The notes under the pieces: model-generated
Databases searched by the model: none
What the model was told of the DNA's origin: nothing
The model's input: the letters and a program-made list of their open reading frames with translations, nothing else
Position numbers and translations under genes: made by a program
Shown: positions 56,173 through 64,000 of the stretch, in pieces
How the letters are laid out: each line of letters begins with the position of its first letter
How positions within the stretch are numbered: the first letter of the stretch is position 1
DNA from: JABDGM01 sp963738665
Lineage (GTDB): Bacteria; Planctomycetota; Planctomycetia; Pirellulales; Lacipirellulaceae
Reading direction: 5' to 3'
DNA: 64,000 nucleotides
NCBI GenBank assembly: GCA_963738665.1
Contig: CAVTXL010000003.1
Location: 558,001 to 622,000 of the forward strand

Positions 56173-57383
56173 TCACCCCTGTGCGGCCGCCCACTCGCGA
56201 AGCAGCGAGAATTGCCGAGAAAAATCGTGGTCTGCGAGCCCGATCGGACGTTTGAAGAAGCTGCCCAAGTGGACCAAAACGCCCGTCGCGCCCTGCCGCG
56301 CCGAGAGCTCGATGAACCGCACCAAATCGAGCACCAAGGGTGCCGCGAGCAGCGAGTCGCACCCCTGCCAAGTAAATTGCAAAACCATTGGCGTGCCCAT
56401 GAAGCCGCGGAAGTGAATATGGTCCCAGGCCGTCTTCCAGTCGCCCAGGCTGCGGATGTACTCGATCGACACCAGCGATTGCGGTTCGTAGCCCACGATC
56501 TCCCGCAAGAGCTGGTCCTTGCCCTTGATTTTAGCCTGCTTGTTGACCGGGTCGGCCAGGGCCTGGCCGTCCATGTTACCCAAGATGTTGTGCCCGACCC
56601 AGCTCATGATTTCGAGGTTGCGGGCGACGAACATTGGGGCGAGCACGCTCTTGAGCAGCGTCTCCCCCGTCTTGCCGTCCTGCCCTGCATGGCAGGTGCC
56701 GCGCTTTACGGCCAGCTCCTGAATGGCCGGCGCCGACGCGCCGAGCGATGGCGTGAAATTCAGATAAGGCATGCCCAAATCGAGGGCCGCAATCGCGTAT
56801 AAGGAACTCGCCGGCAGCGAATTGGGCGATGCGTCTTCCAAGAGGCGGCCCAGATTCGTCCCACCGCTCAGGCAACTGGCGATGATCGCCGGCCGGTTCG
56901 GTCGACGCCAGGTTTACCACGATCACGCGTTCCAGTTCATTCTCTTGCTGAAACTCGCGCAGGTCCTTTTGTAGGCGACGAATGGCCTGTTGGGCCGTCT
57001 CATTCGCCGCACTGTCCGGTCGCACTGCCGGCCAGGCCGGCAATCGTCGCGCCGCAGTTGATCAGGCTGCCCACGCGGATGCGGCGATCGATGGCCGCCA
57101 AGATCGTCGCGGCAGGCTTCGATCACGGCCGGATCGAGCACACGGCTTTCGCGCCACAACCGCTGCAAAGAATCATGCAGCGTGCTGTTGCGGATCTCAT
57201 GCCCGCCTATCACGAGCGCATCCCAGGGAACGAAATCGAGCTTCGCGAATTCGGGCAGAGCGCTCACCAGACCAATCGTGCTCGTGAACTGCTTTTTGAG
57301 CGCACTGCAACGCCCAGTGCTACCGTCGCTGCGACACCGCCGCGCACGCCAATAAACCACAAGCCGATACGCCGTTGCGACAT
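56173..57383 (-). CDS. Inositol-3-phosphate synthase, several frameshifts
   Basis: NAD-dependent conversion of glucose 6-phosphate to inositol 3-phosphate, for inositol lipid or compatible-solute synthesis. ATG 57383 gives M-S-Q-R-R-I-G-L-W-F-I-G-V-R-G-G-V-A-A-T, the NAD-binding glycine loop. Later pieces in different frames: FTSTIGLVSALPEFAKLDFV, VGSLINCGATIAGLAGSATG, A-N-E-T-A-Q-Q-A-I-R-R-L-Q-K, N-L-A-S-T-E-P, and a long C-terminal part (SLYAIAALDLGMPYLNFTPS, KTGETLLKSVLAPMFVARNL, DHIHFRGFMGTPMVLQFTWQ). At least four shifts (~57310, ~57120, ~57015, ~56905). Each piece is well conserved, so the gene is likely intact in the organism. Confidence 0.85.
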
Positions 57384-57740
57384 GGCAGGAAGAAGTTCCG
57401 AGGGGGGGAGGGGCGAATCGCCAACCGAACGTCTCGGACGCCTCTTAAGACCGAGAATTATCAGCCGTGCCCACGGCGGCCGGATTTCGCGAGTCGGCAC
57501 TCAGCACACCTTGGATGCGAACCGCCCTGAACCTATCATTGTCCCATGCGTCGCGCCCGCTCGTCAAGCAGTTCGTGGGACAGACATTCCTGTCTGCCAG
57601 AGATACGCCTCACGACGGTCAGCACTCAGAATGGGCATTCAAAAACCCGGCAGAATCGATACAAACGGCCGATTTCGAACGCGGACAAAACTCTTTGGTT
57701 TTCGACCGTGATTCACTCATGAAAGAGAACGACATACCTC
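57384..57740. other. Divergent intergenic region with a small hairpin
   Basis: 357 bp between the inositol-phosphate synthase and aminotransferase starts. Near 57577-57600 GGGACAGACATTCCTGTCTG holds a CAGACA/TGTCTG hairpin like others between genes here. No gene is supported. Confidence 0.45.
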
Positions 57741-58941
57741 ATGTTTGAGCAAATCAAGCTGGCCCCCAAAGACCCGATTTTAGGCCTCACGGAAACGTTT
57801 CGCGAAGACCCGCGGCCCGGCAAGATCAACCTGGCCGTCGGCGTCTATCAGGATGCCACGGGCAAAACGCCGATTTTGGAATCGGTTCGCCGGGCCAGCC
57901 GGCAAGTGATCGAACGACAGAGCACCAAGAGCTATTTGCCAATCCCCGGCTCGCCCGCGTTCGCGGCCGCCGTCGGGCGAATCCTGTTCGGCGACGTCCC
58001 ACGAAGTGGTCACGAGCGGCCGCTCTGCCACCTCGCATACGCCGGGCGGCACCGGCGCTCTGCGCGTGGCGGCCGATTTTGTCCACCAGCAGTTCCCCAA
58101 GGCCACCGTCTGGTTGACCGACCCAACCTGGCCCAACCATCCGCAGATTTTCGCCGCGGCTGGCGTGCCCACGAAGCCATTTCCATATTTTGACGCGCCC
58201 GAGAACAGCCTGAATTGGGATGCTGCCCTGGCCGCCATCGAAACGATGCCCGCCGGCGATGTGATCCTGCTCCACGCCTGCTGCCACAATCCGACCGGTA
58301 TCGACCCTACCCCCGCCCAATGGACAAAGCTGGCCGACGCCGTCCACGGGCGAGGTCTCTTGCCGCTGTTGGACTTCGCCTATCAGGGCTTCGCCGACGG
58401 CATTGAACAAGATGCCCTAGGTTTGCGCGCTTTCTGCCGGCCGAAAGCTGAGCTGCTCGTGTGCAGCTCGTTTTCGAAGAACTTCGGACTGTACAACGAA
58501 CGCGTCGGGGCGCTCACGGTCGTGGCCACCGACAGGGCGACTGCCGATATCGCCCAGAGCCAAATCAAAGTCTGCATCCGCGCGAACTATTCGAACCCGC
58601 CTGCCCACGGCGAAGAGCTGGTGACCACCGTGCTGGGCGACCCGGAGCTGACAAGGTTGTGGGAGCAGGAAGTCGGCCAGATGCGCGACCGCATCAACGG
58701 CATGCGCGAGCTGTTGGTAAAAACGCTGAAGGCCAAGGGCGTGCCAGGCGACTATTCGTTCATCACCCGGCAGCGCGGCATGTTCTCTTACTCCGGTCTC
58801 AAGAAGGACCAAGTGGACGCGCTCCGCGAAAAGCACGCGATCTACATCGTCGGCTCCGGCCGCATCAACGTCGCCGGCATCACGCCCGACAACTGCGACC
58901 GGCTGTGTGCGGCGATTGCGGCAGTCCTGGCGGCGAGGTAA
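57741..58941 (+). CDS. Aspartate/aromatic aminotransferase (class I), frameshifted
   Basis: PLP-dependent transfer of amino groups between aspartate or aromatic amino acids and 2-oxoglutarate. ATG 57741 (MFEQIKLAPKDPILGLTETF). Start domain: K-I-N-L-A-V-G-V-Y-Q-D and S-Y-L-P-I-P-G. Near 58000 the frame shifts; V-V-T-S-G-R-S-A-T-S-H-T-P-G-G-T-G-A-L follows. Later L-L-H-A-C-C-H-N-P-T-G, L-L-D-F-A-Y-Q-G-F-A and the PLP-lysine motif S-S-F-S-K-N-F-G-L-Y-N-E-R. Repaired length ~400, as usual for the Ia subgroup (AspC/TyrB). Confidence 0.9.
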
Positions 58942-58952
58942 GATGTATTGCG

Positions 58953-59198
58953 ATGATTCAACATGTCAATGCTATCTATGACCAGGGGGTCCTCCGCCCC
59001 CTCGCGCCACTTGATCTAAAAGACAATGAAGTGGTCGTTCTTACGGTGGAGAATGCGCCCGTCCCGGCCAATGCGGTAGAACCGACGCTCCTTGAAATAC
59101 TCGACGAAGTTGGCCTCGTTGGCTGCATCCATGACGCTCCTTCGGACTTGAGCTCCAATCCGAAATTCTTAGCGGGTTTGGGAAGAAGTGGCGAATAA
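58953..59198 (+). CDS. DUF104/AF2212-like antitoxin
   Basis: 81 residues; ATG 58953. N-terminal beta-rich DUF104-like segment (VNAIYDQGVLRPLAPLDLKD-N-E) followed by a C-terminal helical tail (LLEILDEVGLVGCIHDAPSD). Its stop overlaps the GTG of the PIN gene by 11 bases. Small DUF104-type proteins next to PIN toxins are the usual antitoxin arrangement, which is the basis of the call. Confidence 0.8.
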   Translation: MIQHVNAIYDQGVLRPLAPLDLKDNEVVVLTVENAPVPANAVEPTLLEILDEVGLVGCIHDAPSDLSSNPKFLAGLGRSGE

Positions 59199-59614
59199 CG
59201 GTGTGCTGATTGATACCGGGCCTTTGGTGGCACCTCTTAGCAAGCAGCGACCAGTATCATTCGATATGCCGCACCGAGGCCAACACACTTCACGGGCCAT
59301 TTTATACTTGCTGGCCAGTAATTACGGAAACTGCTTATTTGCTGCGAGATCGCAAAGACGAAGTCCAAAGGCTTCTTGAAAGAGTGAAATCGTCAAAGAT
59401 CCGCCTGCTCCAAGTAGACGCCGCTGATATCGGCGATATTTCTCAAATTCTTACGCGATACGCGGATCAGCGGTTTGACTTGGCCGATGCCGTGTTGATG
59501 CACTTGGCGGACCGCGAAGCGTTCAAAACTGTGTTCACGACCGACCAGCGGCACTTCTCCGTCTATCGTACGCAGCTGGGGCAACCGTTATCTTTGGTAC
59601 CGGCGCTATCGTAA
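59188..59614 (+). CDS. PIN-domain ribonuclease toxin (VapC-like), frameshifted
   Basis: Repaired length ~141 residues; GTG 59188. Acidic active-site residues: V-L-I-D-T-G-P-L-V (first Asp), P-V-I-T-E-T-A-Y-L-L (Glu), R-F-D-L-A-D-A-V-L (Asp) and F-T-T-D-Q-R-H-F (last Asp). The frame shifts at ~59245; S-D-Q-Y-H-S-I-C-R-T-E-A continues. It would cleave RNA when freed from the antitoxin encoded just upstream. Confidence 0.85.
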
Positions 59615-59625
59615 GCGACTGATCC

Positions 59626-60431
59626 ATGCCTCCCCTCATCTGCTGCCAATCCGTCGGCTATCACCAGCAAGGCACCGATATCCTGGCCGACATCAATTGG
59701 CAGCTTGAGGCAGGCCAGCACTGGGCCGTGTTGGGGCCCAATGGCTCTGGTAAGACGACGTTATTGCGGATCGCCTGCGGTTACTTGTGGCCGACCAGCG
59801 GCCGCGTCCTGCGGCTGGGCCGCGAGTTAATTGATCTCAGTGAGCTGCGGCGGAGCATCGGTTGGATTTCGTCCGACCTGGCGGCCCGCGTGCCGGCGCG
59901 AGACACCGGCCTGGAAACCGTCGTCAGCGGCCGCTATGCCCAAATTGGACTGAAGCGTTTCGAGGTCGGCGGGCCCAGCGAGGCCGACTTTGCCGACGCG
60001 GCCCGCGAGCTGGCCCTGCTCGACTGCAGCCAACTTGCCGACAAGCATTTCGGTGTCCTCTCGCAAGGCGAGCGCCAACAAGTGCTCATGGCCCGAGCCC
60101 GCATGGCTCGGCCGATGCTGCTGGTGCTCGATGAGCCGTGCGCCGGGATGGACCCGGGCGTTCGCGAGCGATTTCTGGCCTGGCTTGATGCGCGGCGCGC
60201 GCCGCCGATGCGAACTCGCCGACCGTAGTTCTCGTCACGCATCACGTCGAGGAAATCGTCCCCGGCATTCAAAACACGCTGATCTTGCGCGCCGGCCGCG
60301 TCCACCGCGCCGGCCCCACGCATGATGTGGTAACACGTGAGACTATCGAAGTCGTGTACCGCACGCGGCTTTGTCGCATCGAGCAAAGCGGCGGCCGGCT
60401 GTGGCCGATCTGGGACGGTTCGACCATATAG
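59626..60431 (+). CDS. ABC transporter ATP-binding protein, frameshifted
   Basis: Repaired product ~268 residues; ATG 59626. Walker A L-G-P-N-G-S-G-K-T-T-L-L, signature L-S-Q-G-E-R-Q-Q, Walker B M-L-L-V-L-D-E-P-C-A-G-M-D-P. The frame shifts near 60198; T-V-V-L-V-T-H-H-V-E-E-I-V-P-G (switch His) continues and ends at a TAG at 60429-60431 that is part of the hairpin repeat. No membrane partner lies beside it, so it may be an orphan subunit or a soluble ABC protein (ModF/PhrA-like). Confidence 0.88.
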
Positions 60432-60487
60432 CCCGACCATCTTGGTCGGGATGCACGAAACATAGCCCGACCGTCTCGGTCGGGATT
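60428..60487. repeat. Tandem hairpin repeats, family B
   Basis: CCCGACCATCTTGGTCGGG and, ~34 bp later, CCCGACCGTCTCGGTCGGG. The two differ by one stem base pair changed on both sides (A-T to G-C). Both are preceded by ATAG. A third, less perfect copy lies in the riboswitch at 29310-29332. Confidence 0.85.
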
Positions 60488-60584
60488 TATCCGCGCAGCG
60501 TGACCAAAGACAACACACGCCGGAACTTCCACCGCCTCAGCTGCGTCCAACCCTCGCCGCCCGCGCCTTCACCTCGCCGCGGAA

Positions 60585-60600
60585 TGCTAATTTATTAGCA
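60585..60600. promoter_or_regulatory. Operator 1 (BlaI-type palindrome)
   Basis: TGCTAA-TTTA-TTAGCA: perfect 6-bp arms, 4-base spacer. Identical arms at 60628-60643; centre-to-centre distance 43 bp, about four helical turns, so both face the same side. Lies upstream of the -35. Confidence 0.75.
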
Positions 60601-60608
60601 GACCCCGA

Positions 60609-60636
60609 TTGACGCCCGGTTTTCAAGTGCTAAAAT
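60609..60636 (+). promoter_or_regulatory. Promoter of blaI
   Basis: TTGACG (60609-60614), 16-base spacer, TAAAAT (60631-60636). The second operator covers the -10, the usual position for a repressor. Confidence 0.65.
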
Positions 60637-60643
60637 CTTAGCA
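60628..60643. promoter_or_regulatory. Operator 2 (BlaI-type palindrome), overlapping the -10
   Basis: TGCTAA-AATC-TTAGCA, same arms as operator 1. Occupancy would block the -10 box. Confidence 0.75.
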
Positions 60644-60704
60644 ATCGAGCGCCGCCATCCGCCTGCCGCCCCCTGTGCCCCCTGCACCCGCGAGGCCACC
60701 GGCC

Positions 60705-61100
60705 ATGCCCAAAAAAACCTTCCCCGATCTCAGCCGCCGCGAGCGGCAAATCATGGACGTCGTCTACCAGCGCGGCCAGGCCAGCGTCGCTGACGTGGTC
60801 GAAAACCTTTCCGACCCACCCAGCTACTCAGCCGTCCGGGCGCTGATGAACATCCTTGTCGACAAGGCAGTGCTCAAAGTCGATCGCGATAGCCCGCGGT
60901 ACGTCTATCGCCCCACCCGCTCGCCCCGCCACGTCGGCCGCTCCCGCATCAAGCAGATCGTGCGGACGTTCTTCGACGGCTCGGTCGAAAGGGCCGTGGC
61001 CGCCCTGATCGAAACGCACGATACTCAACTCACTCCCGCCGAACTGGAACGCTTGCAAGCGCTCGTCGAACAGGCCCGCGAGAAAGGAAAAAAACCATGA
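60705..61100 (+). CDS. BlaI/MecI-type transcriptional repressor
   Basis: 131 residues; ATG 60705. Winged helix: L-S-R-R-E-R-Q-I-M-D-V-V-Y, A-S-V-A-D-V-V-E-N-L, recognition helix S-Y-S-A-V-R-A-L-M-N-I-L, then the wing R-Y-V-Y-R-P, all as in BlaI. The C-terminal dimerisation helix (IKQIVRTFFDGSVERAVAAL) matches as well. Binds as a dimer to the twin TGCTAA-N4-TTAGCA palindromes upstream (inferred). It overlaps the M56 gene by 4 bases, so sensor and repressor are co-translated. In planctomycetes such pairs are not tied to beta-lactamases. Confidence 0.9.
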   Translation: MPKKTFPDLSRRERQIMDVVYQRGQASVADVVENLSDPPSYSAVRALMNILVDKAVLKVDRDSPRYVYRPTRSPRHVGRSRIKQIVRTFFDGSVERAVAALIETHDTQLTPAELERLQALVEQAREKGKKP

Positions 61101-64000
61101 ACCATTTCCTTTCATTCGTCGACGACCGCTTGCTCGTCGTTCTGTGGGACGCCACCCTCAAAAGCACGCTGCTACTCGCCCTGGCCGGCGCCGCCGCTTT
61201 AGCGGCCAGGCGCGCCTCGGCCGCTGCCCGCCACATGATTTTCAGCGCTGCCCTGTTCGGCACGCTCCTTCTGCCCGCGCTTTCGCTGCTGCTGCCCGAA
61301 TGGCGCGTCCCTTGGATCCCCCAATGGCTCGCCGCTCAGGCACTTTTTGTGAACGACAGCCAATCGCCGATTGAATCCGTCCCATTTGAACGGCCAGCGC
61401 CGGCACTCAGCGAAAAATCGGCCGCGCCGGACATGCCGCGGACAGAGGCACAGCCTCGTCCAGTTCGGGTCGCAACCGCTCGAAGCAATGAATTCGCGAA
61501 CAGCGCCGTCGTTCAGTCCACGGAATCAAAGCCAATCCGCGACGCCCAGCGGAGTCTGGTGCAAATCTTCGCGGCCGTCTGGTTTGCCGGCCTGCTTCTC
61601 TCGCTTTCACCACTCACCGTCGGCACGTTTCTGTTGGCGCGACTAACGCGTCGCAGCACAAAACATGAAAATGCCGCCTGGAATTCTCTGGCAGCCGGCC
61701 TAAGTGCCCAGCTCGGCTTAACTCGCCCCGCGGCGCTGCGTACCAACGACCGCATCCGTTCGCCACTCACCTGGGGCGCATGGCGGCCGATCATTCTCTT
61801 GCCGAGCTCCGTCGACAATTGGTCGGCGGAGCGCCGCCGCATTGTTTTGCTTCACGAGCTGGCCCACGTTAAACGCTTCGACTGGCTCACGCAATCATTG
61901 GCATACATCGCGTGTTCGATTTACTGGTTCAACCCACTCGCCTGGTGGGCCGCCCACCGCATGCGCATCGAACGCGAAGGCGCCTGCGATGACGCCGTCC
62001 TCGCCGCCGGATCGCGCCCGGCCGATTATGCCGACGAACTACTCAAGCTCGCAACACTGATGCTTTCACCCTCTCCCGGAGGGAGAGGGAGTTCTCTCGT
62101 CGATTGGGCTGCCGTCCCCATGGCCCGCCGTTCGACGCTCGAAGGCCGCCTGCTGGCCATCCTCGACGGCACGCGGAACCGGGCCGCCCTCACCCGCGCC
62201 GTGCTGGCCGCCACCGTCATCGTGCTCATTTCCGTCGCCATTCCCATCGCCATGATGCGTGCGGCCCCCCAAAAGTCCAATGTCTCCTCGTCGACTACGG
62301 GAGGCGAAGCATCCGATCCAATTCCAGAATCATCGCCGCATTTCGAACTCTTGGCTGTCGAACGTTTTAGCGAGACTTCCACGGATTTCTGGGCTCCAGA
62401 CGGTACTGAAATTCCCTCAAACGTCGCGCGAGTGTTGACACGAATTTCCAAATCGGCGCCGCCGACTCTCTCCAGCAACGGTAGTGTCTTCGTTCTCAAC
62501 ATTTTGGTCCGACGTATGCCGTCATTAGATCAACAAAACCCACGTCACTGGATCTTCGAAGTCAACGGCGGCGCCCGTGAACCAGAGTTACTCACCTTTG
62601 AGTCAGTGAGTGAACTGAATGGAAAGCTAATTCGCTTCGTCGCCAATAACATCCCACTAAACCAACGAACGTTAACTGCCCGCTGCGGCTTTTCGCTGGC
62701 AGACACCGATCAAGTTGCTGAGTTTCGAAATCTTGCGCTGCGACCCAAAGAGTCCACGTCGACGGACGTTGAGCCCCCGTTTGAGACTATAGAAAAGCAA
62801 TCGAAAACTAGTCGCAAATTTGTCCTCGTCGTCGCCGGCCCCGGCGCGCTCACCTTCGAAGGCCAATCGACTACGTGGGAGCAACTCCCCGATTTACTCG
62901 CCAAGGTTCCCGATCGCGCCCACACCGTGCTCGAACTCGCCGTTTCGTCCGACGATTTCACGATGGGACAACTCAACGAGCTGCAAGGCCGCGCCCAGCC
63001 GCTCGCCAAACAGTTCGGCTTCGAGTACCTCAGCTTCGTGGGCATACACCAACTCGGCGCCAAAAGCGCATCGTCGGCCGCCCCGCCGCCGCTGCCCCCC
63101 GAATCTCAGTCCTCGCACCCAATCCCAAATGAAAACAATATTCCGTGGGGCGAACCAATTGGAGGCCAGTCCGTCCGGCTGCACGGCCAGCAAACGTGGC
63201 AGCTCGGCCAGGCGATTCGGCTGAGCTTCGATATCCGCAATCAATCAGAGCGGGAAACGATTCCCTTGGCCTCGCAATATCTCAGCCACCTCGACGTCAA
63301 CGGCAAAGTCTATCAGTGGCATGTCCCGCTCATGGTGTCAGGCGGCCCGCTCGCGTCCGGCGAAATGCGCAAGGACGTGCCGGTCGATTTACCGGGCGAA
63401 TGGGTCGATCTCGAAGGCAAGACGCGTCTTCAACTGCCCGTCGGAAAGTACGTCGTCCGGCTGCTCGTGCCCTCCGGCATCTTCGAAGGTACGCCGCCCC
63501 AGTCCGTCTACATCCGCAGCAATCCATTCTTGGTTCAAGTAATTGATCGCGCCGCGTCCTCAACCGACTCCTCGGACAACCTTCGCCAGCGCATCGAAAG
63601 GCTGATCCAGGGCGCACCGGTTTCAAGTAAGTACCCCGAGATCGCCATCTTCGAGCAAGTCGCCGGCACCCCGGGCGAATACCGTATCCGCGCCGATGTC
63701 GCTCGCCGCACTGTCCTTCCCGACGGCGGCCCGCTGTCGTTCGTGCCGCTCGGCGTCGTCTACTATCAAACAGACCAAAACCGCTTCTATATCCAATGGG
63801 ACGGCATGGGCGCCAGCACCCTCCACTACTACGGCCCCTTCGCCGGCGACCCCGCCGACGTGCTCGGCTTTCCCGTGCCCAAGCCGGCCGGTGAACCGCC
63901 CGATACCACGTATGAAGAGCGGGCCTTCGCAAACGCTCCTTGGGGTGAAGCGGTCCAGGGCGTTTCCGCCCGGCTCCGCGCCGATATCGGCACGCCTACC
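61097..64000 (+). CDS. BlaR1-like M56 metallopeptidase with ExbD-like and further C-terminal domains, runs off the window
   Basis: Open from ATG 61097 to the last base (968 codons). Membrane helices at the N-terminus (STLLLALAGAAALAARRAS; FSAALFGTLLLPALSLLLP), another at ~170, and the zinc site L-L-H-E-L-A-H-V-K-R at ~252, with a further Glu in E-R-E-G-A-C-D-D. A GGGAGAG palindrome is read in frame as S-P-S-P-G-G-R-G-S-S at ~325. A helix (AVLAATVIVLISVAIPIAMM) then leads to the periplasm: a beta-rich part, an ExbD-like domain (KFVLVVAGPGALTFEGQSTT, LPDLLAKVPDRAHTVLELAV, A-K-Q-F-G-F-E-Y-L-S-F-V-G-I) and another beta domain (LGQAIRLSFDIRNQSERETI). Signal is likely passed by cleaving BlaI. Confidence 0.88.
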   Translation, partial: MNHFLSFVDDRLLVVLWDATLKSTLLLALAGAAALAARRASAAARHMIFSAALFGTLLLPALSLLLPEWRVPWIPQWLAAQALFVNDSQSPIESVPFERPAPALSEKSAAPDMPRTEAQPRPVRVATARSNEFANSAVVQSTESKPIRDAQRSLVQIFAAVWFAGLLLSLSPLTVGTFLLARLTRRSTKHENAAWNSLAAGLSAQLGLTRPAALRTNDRIRSPLTWGAWRPIILLPSSVDNWSAERRRIVLLHELAHVKRFDWLTQSLAYIACSIYWFNPLAWWAAHRMRIEREGACDDAVLAAGSRPADYADELLKLATLMLSPSPGGRGSSLVDWAAVPMARRSTLEGRLLAILDGTRNRAALTRAVLAATVIVLISVAIPIAMMRAAPQKSNVSSSTTGGEASDPIPESSPHFELLAVERFSETSTDFWAPDGTEIPSNVARVLTRISKSAPPTLSSNGSVFVLNILVRRMPSLDQQNPRHWIFEVNGGAREPELLTFESVSELNGKLIRFVANNIPLNQRTLTARCGFSLADTDQVAEFRNLALRPKESTSTDVEPPFETIEKQSKTSRKFVLVVAGPGALTFEGQSTTWEQLPDLLAKVPDRAHTVLELAVSSDDFTMGQLNELQGRAQPLAKQFGFEYLSFVGIHQLGAKSASSAAPPPLPPESQSSHPIPNENNIPWGEPIGGQSVRLHGQQTWQLGQAIRLSFDIRNQSERETIPLASQYLSHLDVNGKVYQWHVPLMVSGGPLASGEMRKDVPVDLPGEWVDLEGKTRLQLPVGKYVVRLLVPSGIFEGTPPQSVYIRSNPFLVQVIDRAASSTDSSDNLRQRIERLIQGAPVSSKYPEIAIFEQVAGTPGEYRIRADVARRTVLPDGGPLSFVPLGVVYYQTDQNRFYIQWDGMGASTLHYYGPFAGDPADVLGFPVPKPAGEPPDTTYEERAFANAPWGEAVQGVSARLRADIGTPT
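62065..62092. repeat. In-frame palindrome inside the M56 gene
   Basis: CTCTCCC-GGA-GGGAGAG, 7-bp arms and 3-base loop, preceded by TTCACC. Same type as the intergenic repeat at 12826-12930. Encodes S-P-S-P-G-G-R-G in a cytoplasmic loop. Confidence 0.7.

Noticed and set aside
1..64000. tRNA or rRNA genes
   Set aside because: No cloverleaf with a T-loop GTTCRAATC and matching acceptor stem, and no conserved rRNA segment, was found by eye on either strand. A tRNAscan run would settle it.

Overview
The window reads as a chromosomal piece of a planctomycete, probably of the Pirellulales/Lacipirellulaceae type. The evidence is a DUF1559 pseudopilin-like protein, PEP-CTERM proteins (one with a dockerin), a HYExAFE protein, the MoxR/DUF58/BatA-like/VWA cluster with a DUF4159 protein, a BlaI/M56 pair, a lysine-rich histone-like protein, high GC, and many short hairpin repeats between genes. 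No tRNA, rRNA, CRISPR array, prophage or transposase gene was seen.

Layout. 1-5.5 kb: polysaccharide-degrading enzymes (end of a GH3, a GH2, a GH29); a GH27 lies at 27.5-29 kb. 5.8-15.3 kb: a DUF4159 protein divergent from moxR, DUF58, BatA-like and VWA/GATase-like genes. 15.3-25.5 kb: TPR protein, methyltransferase, quinone-oxidoreductase-like MDR, two dynamin-like DUF697 GTPases, a zinc-ribbon membrane protein, a primary-type sigma factor with a clear terminator, and an SRPBCC/ArsR pair. 29.2-32.5 kb: a cobalamin riboswitch and terminator ahead of a DUF1559 protein and two PEP-CTERM proteins. 33.7 kb: an aroE remnant. 34.0-45.4 kb (minus strand): a type IV pilus/type II secretion-like assembly operon (response regulator, histidine kinase, STAS, PilB, PilC, small protein, PilM, PilN, PilO, PilP/GspC-like, secretin, small charged protein), with a GspG-like pseudopilin upstream. 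46.6-51.3 kb (plus strand): four further pseudopilin-like genes, two of them with lectin-like beta-sandwich domains. 51.4-60.4 kb: Nudix hydrolase, YkgJ-like protein, hisS, HYExAFE protein, small membrane protein, histone-like protein, inositol-phosphate synthase, aromatic/aspartate aminotransferase, antitoxin/PIN pair, ABC ATPase. 60.6-64 kb: blaI with twin palindromic operators and a blaR1-like M56 gene running off the window.

Two themes cross the window. (1) Many conserved genes, including hisS and pilB, are broken by one-base frameshifts, often in homopolymers. About 30 such sites in 64 kb is best explained by uncorrected long-read error, so these genes are annotated as single CDSs spanning the shift. 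(2) Gaps between genes, and several coding regions, hold short inverted repeats of unrelated sequence. Many share a 7-base period, and two hairpin families show compensatory base changes.

The most interesting functional hypotheses are a lectin-tipped pseudopilus for glycan capture (34-51 kb), alongside glycosidases in the same window, and a B12-controlled surface-protein cassette (29.2-32.5 kb).
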